Shown: positions 18,178 through 27,680 of the stretch, in pieces | Layout: every line of letters starts with the position of its first letter | How positions within the stretch are numbered: the first letter of the stretch is position 1 | Origin: Lutibacter sp. B2 | GTDB lineage: Bacteria; Bacillota; Clostridia; Peptostreptococcales; Thermotaleaceae | Assembly: GCA_015686845.1 (NCBI GenBank) | Contig: JADPRS010000035.1 | Location: 1 to 35,149 of the forward strand | DNA length: 35,149 bases | Direction: 5' to 3' | Notes under the pieces: model-generated | Seen by the model: the letters and a program-made list of their open reading frames with translations, nothing else | Told to the model about the DNA's origin: nothing | Databases searched by the model: none | Position numbers and translations under genes: made by a program

Positions 18178-18186
18178 TGATATAAT
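18178..18186 (+). promoter_or_regulatory. Extended -10 promoter of the mutS operon
   Basis: TGATATAAT begins two bases after the T-run of the miaB terminator and lies 36 bp before mutS. The -35 region would lie inside the terminator stem. Confidence 0.55.
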
Positions 18187-18221
18187 ATTCATATTATAAG
18201 TTCGTAGGGGGATTTTGATAG

Positions 18222-20846
18222 ATGAAGAATTTAACTCCAATGATGAGACAATATCTTGAGTTGAAAGATAAATATAAAGATTGTATTTTATTTTTTAGAT
18301 TAGGTGATTTCTATGAAATGTTTTTTGATGATGCTATAGTAGCCTCAAGAGAACTTGAAATTACTTTGACCGGTAAAAGTTGTGGAATGGAAGAACGTGC
18401 AGCCATGTGTGGCATTCCATTTCATTCTGCAGATAGTTATATCTCAAAATTAGTAGATAGGGGATATAAAATTGCTATTGCAGAACAAATAGAAGATCCA
18501 GCTTTAGCAAAAGGGCTTGTAAAAAGAGATGTAGTGAAAATTGTTACACCAGGTACAGTTCTTGACGCAAAAATGCTAAATGAAAAAGAAAATAACTATA
18601 TTATGTCTATATATATTCATGAATTAGGGGTAGGTATTGCCTATGCAGATATCTCTACAGGTGAATTAAAAACTACGGAGTTTAAAAATAGGAATTGGAA
18701 AAATCAATTATTAGATGAACTAGCAAAAATCACACCAAGAGAAATTATTATCAATTGTTTATCTTATAACGAAGTAAATATAGAATTAGAGATTCAAAAA
18801 TTCATCAATGTATATATTAGTCAGTTTGACAAATGGGCTTATGAATATGATTATGCAGAGAAAAAGATTTTAAACCATCTTAATATGATTAGTATAGAAG
18901 GTTTAGGACTCAATGAAAGAAAATATAGTATTTGTGCCACTGGCGCATTATTTGAATATATTAATCATACACAAAAAAATTCTTTAGCACATATTCAAGA
19001 TATACATTATTATTCGCTTGATTCATATATGGTATTAGATAAATTTACGCGTAGAAATTTAGAACTAACAGAAACCATGAGAGATAAGAAAAAGAAAGGT
19101 TCCCTACTATGGGTATTAGATAAAACCAATACCGCTATGGGCGCTAGAAAGATAAAAAAATGGGTAGAACAGCCTTTAAAAGATATAACGGAAATTCAAT
19201 TAAGAGTAGATGCAGTAGAAGAATTGAAGGATAATCTTTTAGTTCGAGAAGATTTAAAAGAATATTTAAATTCTGTTTATGATTTAGAAAGATTAGTCGT
19301 TAGAGTATCCTGTGGAAATGCCAACGCAAGAGATTTATTAGCACTTAAAAATTCTTTAGAAGTATTACCTAGTATAAAAACTTCTTTAGGAGAATTAAAT
19401 ACCCATAAGCTAAAGAATATTTTCAGTGAAATGGAAACCGTAAAAGAAGTTAAGGATATAATAGAAAATTCTATTATGGAAGATCCTCCTATTGGTGTGA
19501 AAGAGGGAGGCGTAATTAAGGATGGATATAACACTGCACTAGATGAGATGCGCATGATTGTAAGAAACGGTAAGCAATGGATTTCTGATATGGAAAATAA
19601 AGAAAAACAAAATACAGGGATTAAATCTTTGAAGATAGGATTCAATAAGGTATTTGGATATTATTTAGAGGTAACCAGATCAAATTTAAATCTAGTACCG
19701 GATAGTTATATAAGAAAACAAACATTATCCAATGCTGAAAGATATATTACACCAGAATTAAAAGAAGTAGAATCAAAGATCTTAGGCGCAGAAGATAAAA
19801 TTTTTGATTTAGAATATGAAATTTTTACTGGTATAAGAGAAGAAATAAAGAAATACACAAATGAAATACAAAAAACAGCTTTTGCTGTAGCCTCTTTAGA
19901 TGTATTACTTTCTTTCGCTGAAATAAGTGATCAATATGGATATTGTAAACCCCTTATTGATGATGAAGGAACTATCAACATTGTAAGTGGAAGACACCCA
20001 GTGGTAGAGCGAATGATGGATCAAGGAATGTTCATCGGAAATGATACCCTACTAGATGATACTGATCATAGATTTTCAATTATTACAGGTCCGAATATGG
20101 CAGGAAAATCAACCTATATGAGACAAGTTGCATTAATTGCTTTAATGAGCCAAATAGGATGCTTTGTTCCAGCTGACTCTGCAACTATAGGTATGACAGA
20201 TAGAATATTCACTAGAGTAGGTGCCTCTGATGATTTATCTCAGGGACAAAGTACTTTTATGGTAGAAATGAGTGAACTTGCTAATATATTAAATAATGCA
20301 ACAAACAAAAGTTTAATTATATTAGATGAAATAGGTCGTGGGACAAGTACTTATGACGGATTAAGTATTGCATGGTCAGTGGTAGAGTACATTAGTAGTC
20401 AAACATCGTTAGGGGCTAGAACTTTATTTGCCACCCATTATCATGAACTAACAGAGCTAGAAGAAACAGTAAAAGGCGTTAAGAATTATAGTATCGATGT
20501 AAAAGAAAACAATGATGATATTGTATTTCTTCATAAAATTATTAGAGGAAGTGCGAATCAAAGCTATGGAATAGAGGTTGCAAAACTAGCAGGCGTTAAA
20601 GGACTTGTAATTCATAGAGCAAAAGAAATTCTTGCACAATTAGAGAATAACGAAAAAAAATCAGAAAATAAAGTGGAAAAAGAGATTGCCATTTGTGAAG
20701 AGCAAATAGACTTTTTAGCAAAGGTAGAAGAAAATAATAAAGAATCAGAAATAATAGCAGAGATTCAAAAGGTAAATATACTAGAAATGACACCTATGGA
20801 TGCAATGAATTGTTTATATAATCTAGTAAAAATCATTTCAAATTGA
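18222..20846 (+). CDS. mutS: DNA mismatch repair protein MutS
   Basis: An 874-aa mismatch-recognition ATPase. Domain I carries the Phe-x-Glu mismatch-reading loop (LGDFYEMFFDDA). The core, lever and clamp occupy the middle. The C-terminal ATPase has Walker A GPNMAGKSTYMRQ, the STFMVEMSELA segment, Walker B LIILDEIGRGTSTYDG and ATHYHEL. Length is standard for bacterial MutS1. The start is ATG 18222 after AGGGGG. mutL begins 10 bp after its stop, so the two are co-transcribed. Confidence 0.98.
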   Translation: MKNLTPMMRQYLELKDKYKDCILFFRLGDFYEMFFDDAIVASRELEITLTGKSCGMEERAAMCGIPFHSADSYISKLVDRGYKIAIAEQIEDPALAKGLVKRDVVKIVTPGTVLDAKMLNEKENNYIMSIYIHELGVGIAYADISTGELKTTEFKNRNWKNQLLDELAKITPREIIINCLSYNEVNIELEIQKFINVYISQFDKWAYEYDYAEKKILNHLNMISIEGLGLNERKYSICATGALFEYINHTQKNSLAHIQDIHYYSLDSYMVLDKFTRRNLELTETMRDKKKKGSLLWVLDKTNTAMGARKIKKWVEQPLKDITEIQLRVDAVEELKDNLLVREDLKEYLNSVYDLERLVVRVSCGNANARDLLALKNSLEVLPSIKTSLGELNTHKLKNIFSEMETVKEVKDIIENSIMEDPPIGVKEGGVIKDGYNTALDEMRMIVRNGKQWISDMENKEKQNTGIKSLKIGFNKVFGYYLEVTRSNLNLVPDSYIRKQTLSNAERYITPELKEVESKILGAEDKIFDLEYEIFTGIREEIKKYTNEIQKTAFAVASLDVLLSFAEISDQYGYCKPLIDDEGTINIVSGRHPVVERMMDQGMFIGNDTLLDDTDHRFSIITGPNMAGKSTYMRQVALIALMSQIGCFVPADSATIGMTDRIFTRVGASDDLSQGQSTFMVEMSELANILNNATNKSLIILDEIGRGTSTYDGLSIAWSVVEYISSQTSLGARTLFATHYHELTELEETVKGVKNYSIDVKENNDDIVFLHKIIRGSANQSYGIEVAKLAGVKGLVIHRAKEILAQLENNEKKSENKVEKEIAICEEQIDFLAKVEENNKESEIIAEIQKVNILEMTPMDAMNCLYNLVKIISN

Positions 20847-20856
20847 AGGTGGGATT

Positions 20857-22809
20857 ATGGAAAAAAGAATTAATAGATTAGATGAGTTGATTGCAAATAA
20901 AATTGCAGCAGGTGAAGTAGTCGATCGTCCAGGTTCAGTTGTGAAAGAATTAATAGAAAACTCAATAGATGCAAAAGCATCAAAAATAATCGTTGAAATA
21001 AAAAATGCAGGAAAAACGCATATACGAATTACAGATAACGGAACAGGCATTCATCCAGAGGATGTAGAAGTAGCCTTTGAAAGACATGCCACTAGTAAAA
21101 TAAAAGAAGTAGAAGACTTAAACACCATACTTTCATTAGGCTTTCGTGGAGAAGCACTCGCCAGTATTGCTTCGGTTTCACAACTAGAATTAATTACAAA
21201 GACAGAAGACATTAATGTAGGTCGTCAAGTAATTGTTCATGGAGGAAAGATTATAGAAAACAAAGAAATTGGCGCACCAAAAGGTACAACCATTATCATC
21301 AAAAATTTATTCTATAATGTGCCTGCTAGACACGAATTTATGAAATCAAATGCTGCAGAAACCAGTTATATAGGTGATTTTTTAAGTAAATTAGCATTGG
21401 CATATCCTCAAATTTCATTTCGATTTGTAAACAATGGAGAAGTGGTATTTTCCACATCTGGAGACGGAAAAGTACTAAATAACATTGTAAGTATATACGG
21501 AAAAGAAATGGCAAAAAATATAATTCATATAAAGGGCGAAGAAAATGGACTATCCATAGAAGCCTATATGTGTAAACCCTCTATGACCAGAGGAAATAGA
21601 CAGTTACAAACCTCTTTTGTAAATGGAAGATATATAAAATCTAAAATGATTAATAATGCAATTAGCGAAGCCTATAAAACACTGATTACGATCAATAGAT
21701 ATCCAATTTGCTTTGTATATCTAAAAATAACACCAAATTTAGTAGATGTAAATATTCATCCTACAAAAACAGAAATTCGTTTCAAAGATCCAATAAGTAT
21801 AAGCAACCTTATTACGAAAGTATTAAAAGATGGTTTATTTAGGGATAGCTTAATTCCAGATATGAATGACAAATATTATAACTACTCTGTAATGGAAAGA
21901 AAAAAAGTGATAGAACCACCCCAAAAACAAAAGATAGAAAAGATTATTCCTAAGGAACCTATTGTAAATGTAAACACTTTACCTACTACGAATACTACAA
22001 ATGTTTACATACCTGAAAAAGAAATTGTGAAGCTTCCAATAGAGCCTCTAAAGACAGAAAAAAAAGAAGTTGTATTAGAAAATAAAGCTTCCTATGATCT
22101 AGAAGTAAAAAAGAACATCCATTATATAGAACCTAAAAAAATAGAACCGAAGAAAGATACAATTGAAGTGAAAGAAAAGGATGTACAAGAAACATTTTTA
22201 AAAAAGAACAAAGAAAAGAGTAAAATAGATGAATCTATTTCAAATATAAAAATAATAGGGCAATTATTCAATTCCTATTTAATTGGACAAGACTCAAATA
22301 AGATGTATTTAATTGACCAACACGCAGCACATGAGCGTATTTTATACGAATGGTTTTCAAAAAGATATAAAGCCCAAACACCCTTAAGTCAAAAAATCCT
22401 AATCCCCATTTTAATAGAACTATCCTTTGGTGAATATGAACAAATCAAGGAGTACAAACACGTGTTCTGTAACCTTGGATTTGAGCTTGAAGAATTTGGA
22501 ACGAACACTTTTCGTATTACATCCGTACCTGTTGTCTTTGGAAAACCAGAAGCAAAAGAGTTTTTCATAGAAATTGTTGGACAGTTGCAAAAAGGAGTCA
22601 ATAACAATTATGATGTTAAAATGGATAAGATTATATCTATGTCCTGTAAAAATGCCATAAAAGCAAATGATAAACTAGAAAAATTAGAAACAGATCAATT
22701 GCTAAAACAACTAGCAATGGCGGATAACCCATATACATGCCCACATGGCAGACCCATTATCATATCTATGACACAACATGAAATAGAAAGAAAATTTAAA
22801 CGAACATAA
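20857..22809 (+). CDS. mutL: DNA mismatch repair protein MutL (endonuclease type)
   Basis: A 650-aa GHKL ATPase that links MutS to strand removal. ATPase motifs: ELIENSIDAKA, ITDNGTGI and GFRGEALASIASV. A long linker (about residues 345-455) is rich in K, E, P and I with repeated IEPKK-like units. The C-terminal domain has DQHAAHERILYE, the metal-binding motif of MutL proteins that nick DNA themselves, and CPHGRPIIISM at the end. So this organism probably uses MutH-independent mismatch repair. The start is ATG 20857 after AAGGTGGG; miaA follows 11 bp downstream. Confidence 0.98.
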   Translation: MEKRINRLDELIANKIAAGEVVDRPGSVVKELIENSIDAKASKIIVEIKNAGKTHIRITDNGTGIHPEDVEVAFERHATSKIKEVEDLNTILSLGFRGEALASIASVSQLELITKTEDINVGRQVIVHGGKIIENKEIGAPKGTTIIIKNLFYNVPARHEFMKSNAAETSYIGDFLSKLALAYPQISFRFVNNGEVVFSTSGDGKVLNNIVSIYGKEMAKNIIHIKGEENGLSIEAYMCKPSMTRGNRQLQTSFVNGRYIKSKMINNAISEAYKTLITINRYPICFVYLKITPNLVDVNIHPTKTEIRFKDPISISNLITKVLKDGLFRDSLIPDMNDKYYNYSVMERKKVIEPPQKQKIEKIIPKEPIVNVNTLPTTNTTNVYIPEKEIVKLPIEPLKTEKKEVVLENKASYDLEVKKNIHYIEPKKIEPKKDTIEVKEKDVQETFLKKNKEKSKIDESISNIKIIGQLFNSYLIGQDSNKMYLIDQHAAHERILYEWFSKRYKAQTPLSQKILIPILIELSFGEYEQIKEYKHVFCNLGFELEEFGTNTFRITSVPVVFGKPEAKEFFIEIVGQLQKGVNNNYDVKMDKIISMSCKNAIKANDKLEKLETDQLLKQLAMADNPYTCPHGRPIIISMTQHEIERKFKRT

Positions 22810-22820
22810 AGGAGACAAAT

Positions 22821-23762
22821 ATGAAAAAACCTCTTATTATTATCGTTGGACCTACAGCCGTAGGAAAAACAGATACCTCTATAGAGATTGCAAAAGAACT
22901 AAATTGTGAAATCATTTCAGCAGATTCAATGCAAGTTTATAAAGGAATGGACATAGGAAGTGCTAAACCTACTATAGAAGAACAACAAGGAATTCCACAC
23001 TATCTAATGGATGAAATAGATCCTAGAGAGAATTTTTCCGTTGTAGAATTTAGAAATGAAGCTAAAAAACAGATAGACTTAATCGTAGAGAAGAACAAAC
23101 TACCCATGATTGTAGGTGGCACTGGTTTATATGTTAATTCAATAATATACGACATAGACTTTTCTGAAACATCCTCTAATACGGAACTGCGACAAAAGTT
23201 AGAAGATGAAGCAAATGAATTTGGAAATGAATATCTACACAATAAATTAGCAGAAGTTGATGCAAATGCAGCTGAAAGAATTCATCCAAATAATGTAAAA
23301 AGAGTCATTCGTGCACTAGAAGTATTTTATGAAAGTGGAGAAAAAATAAAAGACTTTAAAACAAACTTAATTCCTACTGAAGAATATAACTATGTATTAA
23401 TAGGTCTTACAAGAGATCGACAAGAACTATATAATAGAATTAATCTAAGAGTAGAGAAGCTAATAGAAAATGGACTCATAGAAGAAGTAAAGAGATTAAT
23501 GGACTTAGGTCTAGATGAAGATGACATCTCTATGAAGGGATTAGGCTATAAAGAGATTATAAAATACCTAAAAGGAAACTATGATTTAGAAGAAGCCATA
23601 AACATCTTAAAAAGAGACACTAGAAGATACGCCAAAAGACAAATTACATGGTTTAAAAGATATGAAGACATTCGATGGTTTGATCTAGGTGAATATAAGG
23701 AAAAAAATGATTTGAAAACAGATATTATCAAATATATAGAAGGAAAGTTAAATCTTGTATAG
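22821..23762 (+). CDS. miaA: tRNA dimethylallyltransferase MiaA
   Basis: A 313-aa prenyltransferase that moves the dimethylallyl group from DMAPP onto A37 of tRNAs reading UNN codons. The P-loop is [18 protein letters not shown]; the substrate loop is [29 protein letters not shown] and the C-terminal [14 protein letters not shown] are diagnostic. Its DMAPP ultimately comes from the IspH reaction and its product is the MiaB substrate; both genes are in this window. The start is ATG 22821 after AAAGGAGA. Confidence 0.98.
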   Translation: MKKPLIIIVGPTAVGKTDTSIEIAKELNCEIISADSMQVYKGMDIGSAKPTIEEQQGIPHYLMDEIDPRENFSVVEFRNEAKKQIDLIVEKNKLPMIVGGTGLYVNSIIYDIDFSETSSNTELRQKLEDEANEFGNEYLHNKLAEVDANAAERIHPNNVKRVIRALEVFYESGEKIKDFKTNLIPTEEYNYVLIGLTRDRQELYNRINLRVEKLIENGLIEEVKRLMDLGLDEDDISMKGLGYKEIIKYLKGNYDLEEAINILKRDTRRYAKRQITWFKRYEDIRWFDLGEYKEKNDLKTDIIKYIEGKLNLV

Positions 23763-23803
23763 AATACCTTATAAAAGAACAAATTTTTAGGAGGTATTCA
23801 CAC

Positions 23804-24055
23804 ATGAAAAATATCATCAACTTACAAGATATTTTTTTAAACCAAGTACGAAAAGAAAATACAACAATTACGATACATTTGATCAATGGCTTTCAAATAA
23901 AAGGAATTGTAAAAGGTTTTGATAGCTATACCATCGTATTAGAAAATGATAACAAACAACATTTAATCTATAAACATGCCGTATCTACCATAACACCTTT
24001 AACAAAGGTTAATTTTAACCAAACAAACAAAAAAGAAAACGTACAAAGCAAATAA
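23804..24055 (+). CDS. hfq: RNA chaperone Hfq
   Basis: An 83-aa Sm-like protein that forms hexamers and promotes sRNA-mRNA pairing. Sm1 includes [39 protein letters not shown] in short blocks, with the proximal-site Q and F; Sm2 has [10 protein letters not shown] in place of the usual YKHAIST. The C-terminal tail is short and polar, as in Firmicutes. The start is ATG 23804 after AGGAGG. Last gene of the mutS-mutL-miaA-hfq unit, closed by a terminator. Confidence 0.97.
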   Translation: MKNIINLQDIFLNQVRKENTTITIHLINGFQIKGIVKGFDSYTIVLENDNKQHLIYKHAVSTITPLTKVNFNQTNKKENVQSK

Positions 24056-24085
24056 AAAGGTAACGAAATTCGTTATCTTTTTTTA
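24056..24085 (+). terminator. Rho-independent terminator after hfq
   Basis: AAAGGTAACG (24056-24065), loop AAATT, CGTTATCTTT (24071-24080; one G-U pair), then a T-run. Confidence 0.88.
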
Positions 24086-24149
24086 TTTTTAGAAAAAATT
24101 CATATCTCTTCGCATAGACTATTATAGTAGCAATTTAGAGGTGATAAAA

Positions 24150-25091
24150 ATGAAAGAATATATGGATCCAATATTTGACCAATTTGAACAAGGAAAAGTA
24201 AGTACAGAATATGTATTAAAAGAATTAGCAAATAAAAAACCCAAAGAAAGTAATCCAAACTATTGTGACATGAAAGAAAGTAAAGCATTAGAGGAATTAA
24301 ATGATTTGATTGGCCTAAAGGATGTAAAAGAGATCGTTGAAGAAATATTGGCCGTGGTTATGATCCAAAAAATACGAAAAGAATCAGGACTTAAACATGA
24401 ACCTTTAGTATCACACATGATTTTCAAAGGAAATCCAGGCACAGGCAAAACCACTGTAGCAAGATTAATAGGACAAATTTTTTCAGATATTCAACTTCTA
24501 GAAAAAGGTCATATTATAGAAGTTGAACGAGCAGATTTGGTAGGGGAATATATTGGTCATACCGCCGTAAAAGTTCGTGAACACATACGAAAAGCATTAG
24601 GCGGCGTTATGTTTATAGATGAAGCCTATTCCCTATGTAGAGGGGGCAAAAAAGATTTTGGCAAAGAAGCCATTGATGCATTGGTAAAAGGAATGGAAGA
24701 CTATAAAGAACAATTCATATTAATATTAGCAGGATATACAGATGAGATGGATGATTTTTTAAGAACAAATCCAGGATTAAAATCTAGATTTCCAATACAT
24801 ATAGACTTTCCAGACTATACATTAGAGGACCTATTAAAAATTGCCGAAGTGATGCTTGAAGATCGAGAATATACAATATCCATTGGCGCCAAAGAAAAAC
24901 TAACCAATATTTTAAAGAAACACACAAAACAAGGAGACATTTACAGTGGAAATGCTAGACTCGTTAGAAACATTGTTGAGAAATCCATTCGAAAACAAGC
25001 TCTTAGACTAAAAACCACTAAAAAATTTACTCGCTCAGACTTAATAACATTAAAAAAACAAGATGTTATGGAGGGAGAAGAAAATGTTTAA
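24150..25091 (+). CDS. spoVK: AAA+ ATPase, SpoVK/CbbX type
   Basis: A 313-aa AAA+ protein of the SpoVK (stage V sporulation protein K) family, related to CbbX. Residues 44-72 carry the family segment LNDLIGLKDVKEIVEEI. Walker A is GNPGTGKTT (94-102), Walker B VMFIDEAYSL (153-162), and sensor/arginine-finger regions follow (LAGYTDEMDDFL, NPGLKSRFP). B. subtilis SpoVK is required for spore maturation. The start is ATG 24150 after AGAGGTG; the in-frame GTG 24141 lies within that site. Its last 8 bases overlap the start of the GTPase gene. Confidence 0.92.
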   Translation: MKEYMDPIFDQFEQGKVSTEYVLKELANKKPKESNPNYCDMKESKALEELNDLIGLKDVKEIVEEILAVVMIQKIRKESGLKHEPLVSHMIFKGNPGTGKTTVARLIGQIFSDIQLLEKGHIIEVERADLVGEYIGHTAVKVREHIRKALGGVMFIDEAYSLCRGGKKDFGKEAIDALVKGMEDYKEQFILILAGYTDEMDDFLRTNPGLKSRFPIHIDFPDYTLEDLLKIAEVMLEDREYTISIGAKEKLTNILKKHTKQGDIYSGNARLVRNIVEKSIRKQALRLKTTKKFTRSDLITLKKQDVMEGEENV

Positions 25092-25680
25092 ATGTTTAGT
25101 AATAGGAAAAGCAAATGTAGGAAAAACACTCTTTACATTAAACTTTATCAACTATCTTGGATTTGAAAAAATAAAACTCACTACACTTAAATATAATGGG
25201 GTTGAAAAAACACAAGAATATGAATTAGAACATGCAAAGAACCTACTATCCTCTGATCAGTCATACAGTACTTCATCCTTACAATCCGTTGACATTTCCT
25301 TCCCTCTATTTAATAAAAAAAAGGAAATTAAAATAATAGACAGTGTTGGACTATCGGAAGGAATCGAAAATACGTTCAAGCTTAGAAAAGCAATGCTACA
25401 AACCTTAAAAGAAATTGAAAAAAGTGATTTAATCATACACATCGTAGATCTTACAAAAGACGATTGTTTAAAACCTGATTCTATTGACAACCATATCGTT
25501 GACTACGGTATTTCAGCTAAAAAATATATACTACTAGCCAATAAAACAGACTTGTTATCAGAAAACAGATCTATTGTACGATTACAAAAGAAATTTGAAA
25601 AACAACATATCATCCCCATATCCGCTTTAAATCAAAAAGGATTTCACAATGTAAAAACATACATAAGACACAACATATAA
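25084..25680 (+). CDS. Small Era-like GTPase
   Basis: A 198-aa P-loop GTPase with only a G domain. G1 is GKANVGKT (8-15), G3 DSVG (86-89), G4 NKTD (153-156), and G5 is probably PISAL. No KH, S1 or other RNA-binding domain is attached, unlike Era or Der. Residues 60-75 (YSTSSLQSVDISFP) may be switch I. The start is ATG 25084, eleven codons of overlap-free upstream sequence being excluded because GGAGGGAG lies just before this ATG. The overlap with spoVK implies coupled translation, and in this part of the chromosome B. subtilis has the larger GTPase HflX (YnbA). Function unknown; a sporulation link is inferred from coupling. Confidence 0.82.
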   Translation: MFKCLVIGKANVGKTLFTLNFINYLGFEKIKLTTLKYNGVEKTQEYELEHAKNLLSSDQSYSTSSLQSVDISFPLFNKKKEIKIIDSVGLSEGIENTFKLRKAMLQTLKEIEKSDLIIHIVDLTKDDCLKPDSIDNHIVDYGISAKKYILLANKTDLLSENRSIVRLQKKFEKQHIIPISALNQKGFHNVKTYIRHNI

Positions 25681-25761
25681 AATGCAACAAATTGGATATT
25701 GTAGTATAATGTAATATGTTAAAATACATAAGAAAAAAATTAAGTCTTGGATGGTGATAAA

Positions 25762-27054
25762 ATGCTTCAAAGTACAAAAGAATATCTAAAAAATCAAATG
25801 AATATAAATTCCAAAGTATTAGAATTAGGATTAAAAGTAGAGGAAAGTATCAAAGAAAGAGTAAAAGCAATTGAAGAGATTAGAGAATTTAATCAATATA
25901 AAGTATTAAACGTTTTTCAACAGGCAAGAGTAAGTGATATGCATTTTCAATGGAATACAGGATATGGGTACAACGATGCAGGAAGAGATAAAATAGAAGA
26001 AGTATATGCAAAACTATTTAAAACAGAAGATGCCATCGTAAGACCCATCATTGTAAATGGAACACATGCATTAACACTATGTCTTACAGGAATCCTTCGC
26101 CCTGGAGATGAATTAATATCCGCAACGGGAAAACCATATGACACCCTAGAAGAAGTCATCGGTATAAGAGGAGAGAATAAAGGTTCTCTAGCAGAATATG
26201 GGATTACCTATAACCAAGTTGATTTTAAAGAAGATGGAAATGTAAACTTAGAAAAGCTTTCAAAAGTGATTACTAAAAAAACGAAAATGGTTTGTATTCA
26301 AAGATCAACCGGATATGATTGGAGAAAAGCATTAACGGTTAATGATATCAAAGAAGTTGTTGATACAGTAAAAGCAATTAATAAAGATATCGTATGTATG
26401 GTAGATAATTGCTATGGAGAATTTTTAGAAACAATGGAACCTACTGAAGTAGGTGTAGATATCATGGCAGGATCATTAATTAAAAACCCTGGTGGAGGAT
26501 TGGTTCTAACAGGTGGATACATCGTAGGGAAAAAAGAATTGATAGAATTGATTTCATATAAATTAACCTCTCCTGGTATAGGAAAAGAATGTGGATTAAC
26601 TTTTGGACTTACAAGAAGCATGTTCCAAGGATTATTCATTGCACCTCATATCGTAAGTGAAGCAATAAAAGGAGCTATTTTCTGTGCCAAATTATTTGAA
26701 ACATTAGAATATGAAGTATCGCCTACCTCTGAGGAGAAAAGAAGTGATATTATACAAGCGATAAAGTTAGGAAATGAAGAATCTGTTATTGCATTTTGTG
26801 AAGGGATACAAGCAGCAGCACCTGTCGATTCTTTTGTAACGCCTGTACCGTGGGATATGTCAGGATACGATGCTCCAGTCATTATGGCTGCTGGTGCTTT
26901 TGTTCAAGGTTCTTCTATAGAGCTAAGTGCAGATGCTCCTATTAAAGAGCCTTATATTGTATATTATCAAGGTGGATTAACTTATGACCATGCTAAGTTT
27001 GGTGCTTTGAAAGGACTTCAAGCTATGTATGATAAGGATTGTGTGGAATTATAG
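25762..27054 (+). CDS. ynbB: YnbB-type PLP enzyme (methionine gamma-lyase family, 'aluminium resistance')
   Basis: A 430-aa cystathionine/methionine gamma-lyase-like PLP enzyme, annotated as aluminium resistance protein in many genomes. VNGTHALTLCLTGILRPGDELIS and YDTLEEVIGIRG bind the cofactor region; VDNCYGEF includes the PLP Asp; SLIKNPGGGLVLTGGYIVG contains the Schiff-base Lys. ATG 25762 follows GGATGGTG; TTG 25747 is an alternative without a site. A TATAAT (25705-25710) in the 66-bp gap before it may be its own promoter. The substrate is unproven. It is the last core gene before the accessory region. Confidence 0.9.
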   Translation: MLQSTKEYLKNQMNINSKVLELGLKVEESIKERVKAIEEIREFNQYKVLNVFQQARVSDMHFQWNTGYGYNDAGRDKIEEVYAKLFKTEDAIVRPIIVNGTHALTLCLTGILRPGDELISATGKPYDTLEEVIGIRGENKGSLAEYGITYNQVDFKEDGNVNLEKLSKVITKKTKMVCIQRSTGYDWRKALTVNDIKEVVDTVKAINKDIVCMVDNCYGEFLETMEPTEVGVDIMAGSLIKNPGGGLVLTGGYIVGKKELIELISYKLTSPGIGKECGLTFGLTRSMFQGLFIAPHIVSEAIKGAIFCAKLFETLEYEVSPTSEEKRSDIIQAIKLGNEESVIAFCEGIQAAAPVDSFVTPVPWDMSGYDAPVIMAAGAFVQGSSIELSADAPIKEPYIVYYQGGLTYDHAKFGALKGLQAMYDKDCVEL

Positions 27055-27070
27055 GAGTGTAGTTGTTAAA

Positions 27071-27130
27071 TAAAGTTGTAAACTGTTTAATATAGTCATA
27101 AACTGTTTAATAAAGTTGTAAACTGAACTT
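27071..27130. repeat. Three 20-bp tandem repeats at the island edge
   Basis: Units 27071-27090 (TAAAGTTGTAAACTGTTTAA), 27091-27110 and 27111-27130 run head to tail. Unit 2 differs at four positions, with TATAGTCA for TAAAGTTG at its start and the rest the same. Unit 3 diverges in its last five bases where it joins the terminator stem. It begins 17 bp after the ynbB stop. Confidence 0.8.
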
Positions 27131-27169
27131 GCAAAATCAAAAAGTATTTTGCAAGTTTTCTTTCTTTTT
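27126..27169 (+). terminator. Rho-independent terminator after ynbB
   Basis: AACTTGCAAAAT (27126-27137) pairs perfectly with 27146-27157 over an 8-base loop, followed by TTCTTTCTTTTTG. The left arm shares bases with the third tandem repeat. Confidence 0.88.
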
Positions 27170-27680
27170 GTGCTAAAACTTTTAAGCTAGCAAAAGAGAG
27201 CTAACCCATTTTGAAACATGTGATAATATTAACAATTGTGTTATAATATGGATGGTGAGTACATCATCGTAATTTAAAACAATCTTATATCAGTTGGGTT
27301 GTAGATATGGCAGTTTGAAAGGTTCATGGGTCATGAAGTATCGGGGTATAATTTTTGGAGTGAAACTAATGTTTATAATGGGCAGTTGAATGCAGAGAGT
27401 AAAGTAGTTAAACACTGTGTAAAATTTATTTGAGCTTAGAATATGGTAAGCTGAACAGTACCATAAGTGACGGCAGTTTTTGAAAAGCAGTATTGCATAT
27501 AGCAGAGTTACGTGATTCTTGATGCAACAGTAATAAAAGAGAGAAAATAAATACATATATAATCAGAAAAATATTTGGAAGAAGTCTCAAGTAAACCCTC
27601 ATTATTAAAATTAACAAAAGACATAGTAAGGTAATATAGATAAAACGCATCTTTATGAAAAATCTATTGGAGGTTACATA
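27170..27680. other. Gene-poor 510-bp stretch; possible leader, small RNA or decayed gene
   Basis: TGTTATAAT (27239-27247) is a good extended -10, so this region is probably transcribed rightwards. No long convincing gene exists. One plus-strand frame is open from 27305 to 27430 and offers an ATG at 27326 (35 codons, stop TGA 27431-27433) with only a weak GAAAGG before it. Minus-strand open frames here lack ribosome sites. A 6-bp stem (AGCTTA/TAAGCT) near 27434-27454 is the only simple hairpin seen. The sequence from 27290 to 27540 has more G than ordinary spacers here, so a decayed gene or an RNA is possible. Confidence 0.45.

Noticed and set aside
27055-27130. CRISPR array at the 20-bp repeats
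   Set aside because: The units are directly adjacent with no spacers between them, and no cas genes are nearby.
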